Shown piece by piece: positions 20,988 to 31,850 of a stretch of DNA of 64,000 nt. The stretch's first letter is position 1; each line of letters starts with the position of its first letter. Position numbers and translations under genes: made by a program. Below the pieces are notes generated by a model. That model searched no databases, was not told where the DNA came from, and saw only the letters and a list, made by a program, of their open reading frames with translations. The DNA is from Pseudevernia furfuracea. Its lineage: Eukaryota; Ascomycota; Lecanoromycetes; Lecanorales; Parmeliaceae. The stretch covers positions 124,001-188,000 of the forward strand of contig JAIUPT010000016.1 of assembly GCA_022315425.1 (NCBI GenBank). Reading direction: 5' to 3'.

Positions 20988-22636
20988 TGGGTGGGTTGGT
21001 TGCTGGAAGTGTTTGCTTGTTCAGAAAAGACTTTTGTTGACTGTGTCACGGCCTGCGTGGAAGATTTCGTGGGGAATGAGATAAGGTGCGGATACTTACT
21101 GGTCAAAACGAGGACGATCGAAGAAGAAGTCTCAAGGATCAATTGTATGTCAAATCGCAGAATGGGAATGCGGGCGAAAGGTGTGCTATTGTGAAGTTTT
21201 GCCAGGGGGGGATTCAGTACAAAGAACGTGCGAGGAGGTGCACAATTTTAATTCTCACTTTTGTTGTTCGCGCTTTATCCACGACAAAGGCCGACCATGT
21301 CTCGTTGTCGAGGTGTGACTTGTCTTTGTACTCGCTTCAAGGACTAGAGCGCTACATTGACAAGAATGTTACATTTAACGAAACCTTTCTTGTTCTGCAG
21401 GTGGGAGGGGGGGGGGAAAGGGTTGGAAACGTAGGTGGTGAAAGAACAGTGCAGCCTAGCGGACTCGAAATTAAATCAGTAGGCCTCGCAACCAGCCGAG
21501 ATGGATATATTAGAGATGCATCAAATCGCCATTTCCATTACTTTCATCCGCAATCTTCAACCAAGCAACGCGATATCACGCACTAAGAACCAAAAGCCCA
21601 GCGATGAACGAGTCCCAGCAGTCAGTAAAACATCCCTCCCCCCCTTAAAACAACCTCAAGTCACACCTCCATTCACATCCAGGGCTGGCGATGGTGCATC
21701 GACTAACCGGTCCACTATCAGTGGAATCGTTGATTTGTCGTAATACTTGGTTGCAGTTTGAGGTCTGTCGGTTGATACTTAAGTTGGTGCAGTTTGAACT
21801 TTCAAAATCAACTGGTTCAACTGATACTTAGTGGAGCGGTGTGACTGACGATTGTTTTTTTTTTCCCTTCTAGTTCATGTATCAAAGTATATATAATTCA
21901 TAGATCAAAGAAAGGTAATGATATGATATGATACCTATGATGTAAAGATGACGATATTCCATGTCAAGAGAGGCGCGCGCTAAAACCTGTCAAAAACAGA
22001 ACTAGGCAACGTCGCCGTGTTCAAGGTAAGGTAGGTACCTAGTATACGATACGAGCAGCAACGCCCTCCTGCTCGCGTGCTAAGATCTATTTAACAAGTC
22101 GTATAATAAGGGATTGCTAATACGGTTTGAGCTCTTCATCTACGTAATGTGTAGCGAGAGAGAGTAAGATATAGTCATGGAGTTTTATGTCACCAAAATT
22201 TTCTAAGAGGCCTCTGATACAATTTTTTTTCTTTCAAAACTTCTACTAACATCGCTTAAGAAGCATCCTTTTCTAGAGTAGTAGAAAAATGCATCAATTA
22301 GTGCCAAGACTTGAGCAGGTGCAGAGACCTTGCTGGAAGAAAATTACTTTTTAATACTATACCAAACTTGCTTCACTATCAGCCGCACTAATAATCAGAT
22401 ACTTAGTTTTTCAATATTCGATAGTCGATGTAATTTTGACTTTCAAACCCAAGGTAAGGTAGTAGTAGTTGATGCAGACTGCCCTCGAAAAACCAACAAC
22501 ATTTCCACCCATCGCCAGCCCTGTTCACATCACGACCACAACAAAAAAAAACAAAAATTGTACGAACGCATGCGTCCTCCCTGCGAAGCTACCATCCTCA
22601 ATCCGCGACAAAACCCCTCACATAGCGCAGAAACCA
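20988..22636. other. Intergenic, no supported gene
   Basis: About 1.6 kb with G-rich runs near 21400-21420, AT-richer DNA from about 21,850 to 22,460, and related phrases (TTGCAGTTTGA, GTGCAGTTTGA) near 21750-21800. No coding support. Confidence 0.3.
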
Positions 22637-24010
22637 TCAAAACGGCACATACCCATTTTCCTCCACCCATCCGCCAACTTCCCTCCAAGCCTCGCCGCCC
22701 TTGACCTTCCACCAGCGCTCAACGCGCACAATCTCCCGAGGGGTAGTGGCGTCGCTGTTCTTTGCCGACACGGCAAACAGTGTCTCGCCGCGATCGCCTT
22801 TCGCAGGAACATCTCTGCTATCCGTATACAAACACTGCGCCTCTTCGTCCCTCGAGACTCTTTCATCGTCAGGGTCGGAGACTTGCTCGGTTTCCGGGGT
22901 TGAGTGGAGGGCGTTTTCCGCATCGGCGAGCAGGGCTTGGGTCTTCCGGATGCAGGCGTCGAGGAAGTTGTTCAGTGCGTGTTCTTCGTCGAGGGCGGCG
23001 TTGGAGTAGCCGATGGCTTCTTCCGGAGTCACAGACTCTGGGCCTTTGAAACCTGGCGATCGCTTTGGGTTTCGAAGGGCTGATTTAGCGAGTTGGGAGC
23101 AGGGGAGAGGGGAGAGGGCGTCGAGGTCTGTAACATTGATTTCGTCGCAAAAAGAGAAGGGAGAGGGGGAGGTATGGGCAGACTTGGAGAAGTGGCGGTG
23201 GCGGATGATTGAAGTGTTGCTAGGTTCTCTGTAAGCAGTCTTCCGGCTAACGGGTCCCCGACCCCGTGATTTCTTCCAAAGAGGTAGCTCACCAGAATGC
23301 TCATCCGTTCCTGCAGACCCCTCTTCACCAGTAACGCCCGTATCATGATACTCTGGAGTAACGAGCCGAGGCCAAGGTTCTTGGTCTTCCCTCATGCATT
23401 CAACCCAGCCATCCCCTCCCGTCCGAGGCTCTTTAGACCCTACAACGCAATCCACACCACCAAAACCCTCCGTAGTCCCCCAATCATGCTCTGCCCTCGC
23501 GCTCCAAGCCCTTTTCTCGACGTACGAATGCCTCTCGTAATTCTCACCAGTCTCCAAACGCGCCTGTATCCTCCGCTTGTAAAAAGCATGAGGCTCCTCC
23601 CACTGCTCGCGATGCTCTCTACTCCGTGTCCAATCCCGCCGTAAACCCCGCTCAAACTCGTCCTTGCGCGCCGGTCTCGGGAGCTCCTCGTCGGAAGTGT
23701 TCTCACCACCTGAACAGGCTTCGCTGACGAGGTCGTCGGAATTCCATTCGTACACGTCGAGGTCCGAGGCGTGCTCTCTGTCCCGCAGGTGGGCGGTTAT
23801 AGCGGTATCTTTGTCTGGTGGTTCCGTGTCGGATTTGGGCTCGAGGTCGAACTCAGATGGCGGAAGATCGTGGTCAGATGAACTAAAGGTGGGTTTCTGG
23901 AGCCAGTCGGCGTCGTCAGCGGTGGCTTGCGATATTTTAGGGGTTTCATAGCAGGTAATAGAGGTTGTGCACCGTCCATGCTGCATATTTGTGGCTTTCT
24001 GGACAGACAT
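22637..24010 (-). CDS. Hypothetical acidic, Trp/Glu/Arg-rich protein
   Basis: A single-exon frame of 457 residues starts at ATG 24010. It is hydrophilic throughout, with no signal peptide or membrane helix. Acidic blocks (SDDLVSEACSGGENTSDEE) and a charged, aromatic-rich section (RKDEFERGLRRDWTRSREHR) are followed by a helical segment (ALDEEHALNNFLDACIRKTQ) and a Trp-rich C-terminus (VERWWKVKGGEAWREVGGW). Length and codon regularity favour a real gene. I do not recognise the family. Confidence 0.6.
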   Translation of the reverse strand: MSVQKATNMQHGRCTTSITCYETPKISQATADDADWLQKPTFSSSDHDLPPSEFDLEPKSDTEPPDKDTAITAHLRDREHASDLDVYEWNSDDLVSEACSGGENTSDEELPRPARKDEFERGLRRDWTRSREHREQWEEPHAFYKRRIQARLETGENYERHSYVEKRAWSARAEHDWGTTEGFGGVDCVVGSKEPRTGGDGWVECMREDQEPWPRLVTPEYHDTGVTGEEGSAGTDEHSGELPLWKKSRGRGPVSRKTAYREPSNTSIIRHRHFSKSAHTSPSPFSFCDEINVTDLDALSPLPCSQLAKSALRNPKRSPGFKGPESVTPEEAIGYSNAALDEEHALNNFLDACIRKTQALLADAENALHSTPETEQVSDPDDERVSRDEEAQCLYTDSRDVPAKGDRGETLFAVSAKNSDATTPREIVRVERWWKVKGGEAWREVGGWVEENGYVPF

Positions 24011-24886
24011 GGGTTAAAAGTGTTTGCAAAATGGGTTGCGCAAGGCTTTGGCGTGTCGCGATGAAAGCAACGCGATAGGAATTTGAGAATGCGGCGAATG
24101 CTGTGATGAAGCGTCAAAATTGTAACGACGTTGTGAATTATGATTCGAGGTGGGGTTGTCTGAGAATCTAAGCTGAGAAATCTGTGGGGGTCATGTATCG
24201 TATGAGTGGTTGATACTGGAAGGTGCTATCCACGAAAATGTGAGGACAAAGGCGATTGTAGCCTCCTTTGTTCATTTTGCATTGTTGCAGTAGAACAACG
24301 ACATTGTATGAAGCCGAAAATGTGGGGTCTGTATACGAACGTATTTGTTTGGTGAAGGATTGGAGAAATGTCACGTACAACTTCGGTCACAATTTCTGGA
24401 TCTTGTCACGTGACTCTTGTCTGCCTCCCAGCTTGGCATTCCTTGTATCTTGATTCCGAAGTCCAAGAGCTAGCTAATGACTGGTGATATGGAGAGGTTC
24501 TCTATCAAGAGCTTAGAATTTATCAAGTGATTCTGTTCAAAAATCATCGGGTAGTGGAACAATCAGAGCTAAAGCGTCTAGCAAACGCACCAGCTTAGAT
24601 CAAACTACAAACACCTCTAACCCGGTCTCCTCCATCACACCCATTAGCCGCTCTCGAATTGTCGCAGTATAGGCTGTCTCCATACAATAGTTCCCAATGT
24701 GTACTATAGCACCCTGTGGTGGGAGGTATTTCATCTCTCGTTCCCTTTCCGCTCCAGGCGCGATTTTTATAACATATAGCATGTAGAGAGGCGATGTAAT
24801 ATTCAATAGCTATACGAAATCTCCTGGCAGAGGAGGTGTTGCAGGTCTCGAGTTCTTTGATCTGCATACGCATACTTCAGGAGTTC
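24011..24886. other. Intergenic, no supported gene
   Basis: It contains the presumed promoter of the gene at 22637-24010 and the 3' flank of the metalloprotease-like gene. Only short frames occur. Confidence 0.3.
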
Positions 24887-25951
24887 TCAACTTGAGAAGG
24901 TCGAATTCTTCGGCGCAAGCTTTATGTTCATAGCATCCGTATGATACGGTGATACCCCATTCCTTACAGTGTCAAGTCTGTGGCTTTCCGAGATACCCAC
25001 TAGGGACGTGTTAAGCAGATCTAGCGTCCCTTGAAGCTTACGACCTTCGAAAGGCTGCGATTGATCTGCTTGGGGAAACTCTTCGCATTCCTTGTCGACG
25101 CCTATGTTGAATATATTAGTGCCAGGTGACGATTAACTATTCGAGATGATGATACACTTACTAGCCACGAAGAGAACATAGTTTAGTGCATTGCAAGTCG
25201 CATTATTCGGCGAGAGCGAAAACGCATAATTCCAATCCATAGTTTCATCCACGCTATCCTCAATCTCAGCGCCAATGTAGAAATGAGCAATCTCATGTAA
25301 TAAAATATACATCTGTGACTGCCAAAAAGCAGTGAAGTTCCCTTCGAACTGGTTCGTAGCCTCGTTGACAGTAGGGCAGTTCCCCACGGCTGGCAGCCTC
25401 GGTATCAGGAAGAAAAGGGGGCAGATGAAGATAGTCGATGTTCGCGGGTAGTACATGACTGTCCAAGTCGGATTTCCCACACAGACATCATAGATGTCAT
25501 TTTCTTGGCCTTCTTCGTGAACGATCACTGTGTTTGGTTTCAAAGCGCAAACGAAACGCGGTACGAGGAGATTTCCGTGGGAATCTAGAGGAATTGGCTC
25601 TCCGATCGAGACGCTTTTTAAGATATTTTCGACAAGTATTTCGTAATACGAGTTTTTGAAAAAGGCTTGATATGGTGCACTTGCCACCCCGTAATGAGTT
25701 TCCCAAATAGCTGGTGGCAGAACATCGTATAGGCTTTCCAGCGCATTCTGGACCTGTGGGGCGAGCAGACTGCAATGCTGAATGGTGTAATCGTTGCTGT
25801 TAACGATATCATTCGGGGCTGCTCAAGAAGTCAGAATCGTCATTTCTCTACGAAACAGGTATTGAACATTACTTTCTTGAGGTAAAGCATAGCCACATTG
25901 TATCAGTATCGATACGCTCAGGGCTTGACTAATGCATGCTAATAGCCCCAT
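24887..25951 (-). CDS. Secreted HExxH zincin-like metallopeptidase
   Basis: Three exons (25873-25951, 25162-25818, 24887-25101) with short GT-AG introns of 54 and 60 nt join in frame to give 316 residues. Exon 1 encodes a signal peptide (MGLLACISQALSVSILIQCG). The zinc-binding motif is HEIAH at about residues 201-205, followed by a conserved-looking DETMDWNYAFSLSPNN segment whose Asp residues are candidates for the third metal ligand. This arrangement resembles fungal secreted aspzincin/M35-like or deuterolysin-related proteins, but the exact family is uncertain. Cysteines and N-glycosylation sequons (NFT, NAT, NTS) fit an extracellular protein. The reaction would be hydrolysis of peptide bonds outside the cell. 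Confidence 0.75.
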
Positions 25952-26520
25952 CGAAAGAGCCGTGAACCCAGAAGACTTTGAGCAGCGAAGAAAGTGGAGT
26001 ACAGCAGGCGCGCCTTTTAAAAAGAAAGAGATTGCGTGGGAGCATGTGGCTGTCGCGCCAATCGTCCTGCGCCTAACCTGTAGCGCGGATACTTCCCCAA
26101 TCTGCATGCCAAAGTAGGGCCCATAGAAGCGAGACGAGAATCTGCGGCTCACTTTAAGCGATGTTGCAAATGCGGAATGCTGCGGTTAGCAGAAAGAGCC
26201 TTAGTCCACATGTAGGCCGTAGAGTGGAGCTGGCATTTGGTTGTGGAGAAAAGGAAGAAATCAATCATGGAAGATCATCTACCCAACTACATAGCACCAT
26301 GCTTATTCAAAAAAAAAGCTTACAAACCCTCTCCAGCAACCTCCAGGTGTGGATTTTTGGGTAGTCGCTCACGATCCCGCTCTCGAACTAAATGTTCCTT
26401 CGAAACTTGAGTTTCAGCCGCCTGTTAAATGATGCTAGCAACCATGTAGAGTATGCCATGATCATTCGAGTATCCTTCGTCAATTGGTGAGTACAGGTAG
26501 TCCAGTTGCTGATGGATTCT
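25952..26520. other. Intergenic, no supported gene
   Basis: Holds the upstream region of the metallopeptidase-like gene and the decayed 3' end of the next pseudogene. Confidence 0.3.
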
Positions 26521-27701
26521 TCTTCACACGCGTCTGAGGAAGCTCCAGAAGCTCGGGCCTGGAGATACAGCTGAACGTGAATAGGGGAACGGGGGCTGTG
26601 GAGAATCGACCTTCAATCCCGTGAACCGATGGAATTTCATCAGAGTTCGAGCTGTTGGCAAACATATGAAAGCATCGAACGGGGTTATCTTGAAAGACTC
26701 CTTTGACGCAAGTCTTGCCTCGGGATCTTCGCCCTTACTGAATGACTCAGCGTAGAAGATCTCCAACGATAAAGCGGTGCAAGAGCGCGGTTTCGAGTAT
26801 CTCTTCGGATCCAAGCTGATGATCTTCTTTTTCAGCTCGCCGTACAAAGCTGAAAGCGAGATGGGTGATGACCGACGCGACTACGAGATCGCATGTGCCT
26901 GCCTTGTAACTTTCCCATGTCTCTTAAATGGCATCTTGCACTCGGTGCAAGTCTTCAAAGAAGCAGAAGACGACGAAAGCGTCATCAACATCTAATTAGC
27001 CTTCAAACTCGTACAAATCGATGCTGCGGCCTTTTGCGGCCTTCTTGTTTGCGATGACCACATCTTAAGCTGCAGAATTTAGATATTCATCTAGACCCCC
27101 GACATCTAGAGCGCTGAAGCGATTCGCTAGTCCTTGGCTTGCCTCTTCTAGGGTGGAAGGAGCGTCATTTGGCTTCGGTGGAGAAGGCTCTGCTGGTTCA
27201 AAAGGCCGCAAAGCGCTCAACGCCCTTTTCAAGATTCCGGCAAGATATAGATGACGTGCCGTGAAACGATCCTCTTCGTGAATATCGGTCTTCTGAAACT
27301 ATGCAGCACAGCGTCTTCGAGCGTTAATGGCACATTGGACAACTCGCACGATACCTTGCGGTATATCGATACCGTCTTTATTTGATGTCGTAATAGCATC
27401 CGCCTGCTTGAGAAGGCGCCTGGGTCGTGACACCATACTTGGTCACAGGGGGGGATGGCTCGGCGCCTTTTGGAAAGCCCGTGCTCGCTGCAGTAGCCAC
27501 TTTCGCTTCCTTTCGAGCCTTTCCTTTCAATCGACCAGCTGATCCCTGACTTTCCTGCTTCTCGGGATCAGTGTTATTTTGACGTATAAATTTTGGGGCT
27601 TGGTAGCCGCATGCAATTGCCGCCTTGGAGAGCCATGTTGTGAAAACCGTGGTGTCTTCCTTTTAGCGGTTGTAGCTACCAGCAAGCACTTCGGGTAGGA
27701 T
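26521..27701 (-). pseudogene. Decayed DUF6604-domain protein gene
   Basis: Reading on the minus strand from 27701, the text begins LPEVLAGSYNR with ATC in place of the start codon and TAA in place of a Tyr. It goes on to KEDTTVFTTWLSKAAIACGY, the N-terminal signature of DUF6604 proteins. Further pieces include IPQGIVRVVQCAINARRRC, ILKRALSALRPFEP, FVVFCFFEDLHRVQDAI and GTCDLVVASVITHLAF. The best-kept part is the C-terminal segment 26524-26847 (IISLDPKRYSKPRSCTALSL ... FICLPTARTLMKFHRFTGLK). At least five stops or frameshifts separate these blocks. The family is fungal and of unknown function. It is clearly inactive here. Confidence 0.7.
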
Positions 27702-28246
27702 TATTGCGAAAAAGACAATGGCGATCGCTGATCTGTAGAGAGGCGAGGCAGGACGGCTACATCGATTGATTGTCCAAGCCTGTGGCTATTCACCGGCTGA
27801 GGAGAGGTGAAGAGCGTTCATAATATTTAGATATCCGCGAAAACCACTAATAGAATCTCGGTCGAAGGAATGGATGGAAAACAAAGAGGAAAGGATGAGA
27901 GGAGAAAGGAGTGGAGGGGTGAAAAGTGTTTGCTTGAAGCGACACGCTAGCGCAGCCTGGCAAGGCTGAAAGGTCTGAGTGTTACAAACTGTAATGCTGA
28001 CTGCAAGTTCTTAGCTGAATCTCTCGTAAAATAAAAGAAGAGGCTCTTTGCATTATTTGGTACTTCTGGAAATGAGTGAGTAGGCTAATCGAGGCTGGTT
28101 ATGCAGCCAGATGGGCTACATGCTTCGTTGAAGTCTTGAGACCTCACAGCTGGACCTGGGAAGGCAAGCGGCAACTATAAGGCATCCGCGACGCCACTGC
28201 TGGCTCTCCTACAAGTATTTGTGGCTGAAATATCTGTTAGAAATAA
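27702..28246. other. Intergenic, no supported gene
   Basis: No frame of interest. It contains the presumed promoter of the decayed DUF6604 gene and the 3' end of the dienelactone hydrolase gene. Confidence 0.3.
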
Positions 28247-29359
28247 TCACTGCTGATTGAGGTTTGGTATGGGGGCATACAAGAAGTTCAACACAGTCTC
28301 ATAACCACGTTTGTATCCTTCTTTGGCTTTTGGATCGTTGAGATTGGCACTGCATGAACCACATCAGTCAGTTAGAAGACTGATTTCATAAGGGTATCTA
28401 CCGTGCAGCCATCCAGCCCTATCTCACAAGTTAGTGCCAGTCCAATACGATGAGGGGCAAGATTGAAGGAGTGCTCACATGCGGCATATCATCAAAGGTC
28501 TCAACATATTTCTCGACTTTGATAGCATCCGCGAATGCTTTGACGGCATCTTTGTCCTCATGCATGGACGGAAGTAGACAGTACGGAATTGTAATGGATG
28601 GACCATCCTTCGGGTCTACCATCGCAGGATGGGTGGACACAGCAGCAGCGAACGGCGTGTCGGCAGAGGCGGCCAAGGTTGCAACCTAGACGATGAAGTT
28701 CAGGCGCGAAGCCTTGGAGTAGGTGGAGTAAGGGATCAGTCATACTTTTGCGCCCCAGCAAAGGCCGACAGCTGCCCATTTGGTGATTGTGCCCTTTGTC
28801 TCATGCTCGATTTCTTTGATGATCCCGGGAATCTTTTCCTTAGCTTTCCCAAAATTGGCATGGCCTCCGAAGTACGCGCCAATGGCTTGCTGCTTTTCTT
28901 CTGTGTCAGGTGGGAACCAAGTATGACTGGCATATTGGCCCTGCAGGAAGTCCGGAACGAAGACTTGGTATTGGTGGGAGCTTTCACCGCCATAGGCAAG
29001 GAGATCGGCGCCCTTTATTTATGAAGATTGGTAAGTCCAATGCAAAAGAAGGAAGGTAAAAAGTAGGCGACAAGATGTCTCACCTGGAGGACTTGCGCTA
29101 GGTTGCCGAAGACATCACCAATGAGGAGGATGGCGGTAGTAGCGCTTGGCGAGCCAGTCTTGTCTGCGGAGTGACTTTGAGCGTATTCATGAGTGATTAA
29201 TGTGGATGCTAACAGGTTTTCATTCCCTGGATTTTGATATCACTTCCCTTGGGTGTGTAGTCCACCTCAACAGGCGGCATATTGCAGCATGCCTGATTTG
29301 ATTAGCTATATTTGGTTGTCAACTTGAGTGCAGCTACTTGCTTTGCTAGGAAGAGACAT
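28247..29359 (-). CDS. Dienelactone hydrolase family protein
   Basis: Seven exons join in frame to 256 residues, the normal size for the family: 29342-29359, 29214-29292, 29084-29163, 28746-29012, 28479-28685, 28402-28418 and 28247-28349. The catalytic triad is visible: Cys144 in VGLCWGAK (the nucleophile elbow), an Asp at about 192-194 (HEDKDAVKAF) and His217 in DDMPHGW. The enzyme is an alpha/beta hydrolase that opens lactones or small esters, usually in the cytosol. The N-terminal six residues sit on a tiny exon followed by a GC-AG intron (donor GCAAGT). If that is ignored, an ATG at 29280 gives a protein ten residues shorter. No disruption is seen. The precise substrate cannot be told from the sequence. 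Confidence 0.88.
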
Positions 29360-30900
29360 GATTGATGATGTTATCAATCACCTTTTGTTCTTGAGCTGTC
29401 AGATTGCTTGGCAGAAGGTTGCGCTCTTTGATCGTTGATGAGGATAGGTAGTTTCTGGGTCTTCGACTGGAATTTACTTTATACTCAAGTAATCGGAGTT
29501 ACTGTAGAACCTCGGCTTTCGGATTTTGTCAATCTCCGCGGACCTGCAGGCAGCTTAGGCGTTCCAAGAAAGCGAAGTCGCGAATTGCCTTTTCAGATAT
29601 CTACACGAAGGTACAAAAGCTGGAGCCTGGAAGGGTTGTCTTTCCTACTGCATCTCTCAGAGACTCGACATATCCCATTGCCTACTTACCCTCCTGATAC
29701 CCTTGTCTTTGGCGTTAAATCTTGTGACACCACCAGCGACAAGCCTATCCAGCTTCTTGGGCATCGCCAATTTTGGCATCATTCGGGAGAACATTGCCCC
29801 GCGCTTCAGTAATCGTGCCACGTACTCAGCTCGCTGCCTCGGTAACGATGGCACGATTACTGCTTCAGCCTGGACTCCTAGCTCACCATGGAGAGAAGAA
29901 CGGAGCATTCTATTAAAGCGTAGTTGACGGCAAAAGATATGAACACGATCATTCGTAGTAGTCAGATAGACTTTCGCTGGCTGTTCTTAACACCGCCTTA
30001 GTTGGACAATACATTACGATACGCGAGCGTTTCATCACTAGTTGTAATATCCGTAACAGACCCTGCATATCTGACATGTAAGCCACTTCAGCCCATCACT
30101 GCAGCAATGCCACTGTCCAGTCTGTGGGGCCGACCACTTTTACGATGATTTATCCACTATCCGTAGCTCATTGTGATGATACACTGTGACATGGTACGAG
30201 TTTGTTGATCACACAGGCACACGAAGCGATGCCGCTGTGCGGCGTCTGCTCTCGACTAGCAAGAAACATGTCTAGGACTATATGATAAGTTGCTTGCAAA
30301 GGAAGACACCACAGTATAAGTAATCATTCATTATCACCCAGGACTTGCCTTCTTACACATCATCAACATTTCTACTTGTCCCCCCGAGTACACTCAGTTC
30401 GACCTCCCTCAACCCCCAATTATCTCTAACAATCTCTCCAAGCTTTTTAAATGGCATCGGGGACACCAGCACGTTCATCCTACATTCCCATCAAGACGCT
30501 CTACCTCTCAACTAGCAGGAGCTTCCAATCTTCTACAATGGTTGAGTCGTCTTGATCGTCTAGGATTTGAGGTGAGCACGTGATAATGATTTCGGTTGCC
30601 CCTACGTCAAAATTGATGTTCTTCGGAAAAAGGTCTCTGACGCACGGATCAATTTTCGAGTCCATCCCGGGCTGGCTGTTTGTTCCCTCTGGAGATCGAC
30701 ATACGAAAGAGGCTCAAGAGGGGTGTTCGCGGATTCTGATGAAGTAGGATCTTGAGTAAAGTATTAATCTCAGTCCGCAGACCTAGGCTGGGTATGAATG
30801 GCAGGGACGACTCCGAAGTCAGGGTCGTTGTATGGTCTTCTTTAACCTGTTCGCTATAAGTTTTTGCGAAAACGAGCTGCACTGCCGAGTCAACACTCCT
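29360..30900. other. Long intergenic region, no supported gene
   Basis: It includes the upstream region of the hydrolase gene. A minus-strand frame of 83 codons at 29657-29908 has protein-like composition (RQRAEYVARLLKRGAMFSRM) but no recognised motif and no clear splice partners. It may be a gene remnant. The rest shows only short frames. Confidence 0.3.
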
Positions 30901-31240
30901 CTAACGAGTGTGTGCCTGTGCGGCGCGCAGCGTTTGACATAGGGAGGTGTAAGGTTGCTGTTGCATTATGCTTGCGAAGTACTCCCAGCGCTCGATACTA
31001 GAGGGGGGGGGGATCAGGACAGCGCGACACATTGGGCATATTGGCTGGCTTATCCGCGAGGACGAGACCCAGGCTTTGATGCAAAAGGGAGCCGAATACA
31101 TGGCCGCAGCGTAGCGAAATTGGCTTTTCGGTGTTGATATCGGCGGTGAATCGCTCCATGCATATGCTGCGATTTTTGTGGTCTTCGGAGAGGTCTTTTA
31201 GTTGGACTTTGGGGAGCGCTTTCTAGGAACCTTTTGATTG
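30901..31240 (-). pseudogene. Broken RING-finger gene fragment
   Basis: On the minus strand the text LPKVQLKDLSEDHKN leads into RSICMERF, where Arg replaces the first zinc-binding Cys. It continues with KPISLRCGHVFG in one frame, and the rest, FCIKAWVSSSRISQPICPMC then RAVLIPP, is in the next frame. All the hallmarks of the RING family at 37.5-43.4 kb are present, including the LPxxxxxC lead-in and CxHV(I/M/F)G. A point loss of a ligand plus a frameshift make it inactive. A run of nine G at about 31005-31013 lies downstream of the break. Confidence 0.7.
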
Positions 31241-31850
31241 ATGGGAGTACACGTGGTGACTTCGAAGCTCCTTCCATTTTTCCTGGGGGGGTTTTTTTGG
31301 GGTGTACTGACCGAATTTAGATTGTGGTCGGTCTCGCAGTCGAATGCTGCCAGGCTTCTCGCACTCAATTCGATTTTCGATGTTGAATGATGATGGGAAA
31401 GGAAATACTCAAATTAAGCTAGGGGACAGGTCGGACTCGGGCGTTGGGTTTATGGCACGAGAAAAGGTTGCAAGAATACAACAAGGGCCATTCTTCGAAG
31501 CACCAACCAGAACAATGGGATCAACATTGTGAATATACCTATGTCAACAAAGAATCTCAGCTGGTCTAGTGAAAATGTCTACACTCTTTCTGTTTGAGTC
31601 GTTGCGAGAAAAGATCGAGAATTGACATCTTGACGAGAAACACCAAGGACGAACCAGTCTTCATGACGCGACGATCATCTAAAGGCGCCCTTAGCCTTCA
31701 ACTTACATCTTCCGAACATCTTCCACCGCCGCTGGCATATTCCAAACAGGGCTATGGCTCGATTGACATCCCTGGGAAAACATGCCAAGAATCCTTAACC
31801 AGAACTAATAAAAGAGGAAAACCAATGTTGAATCCTTGCGTAGAAATCTA
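31241..31850. other. Intergenic, no supported gene
   Basis: The 3' flank of the gasdermin-like gene. Frames on the plus strand continuing into 31594-32013 are antisense to it. Confidence 0.3.
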
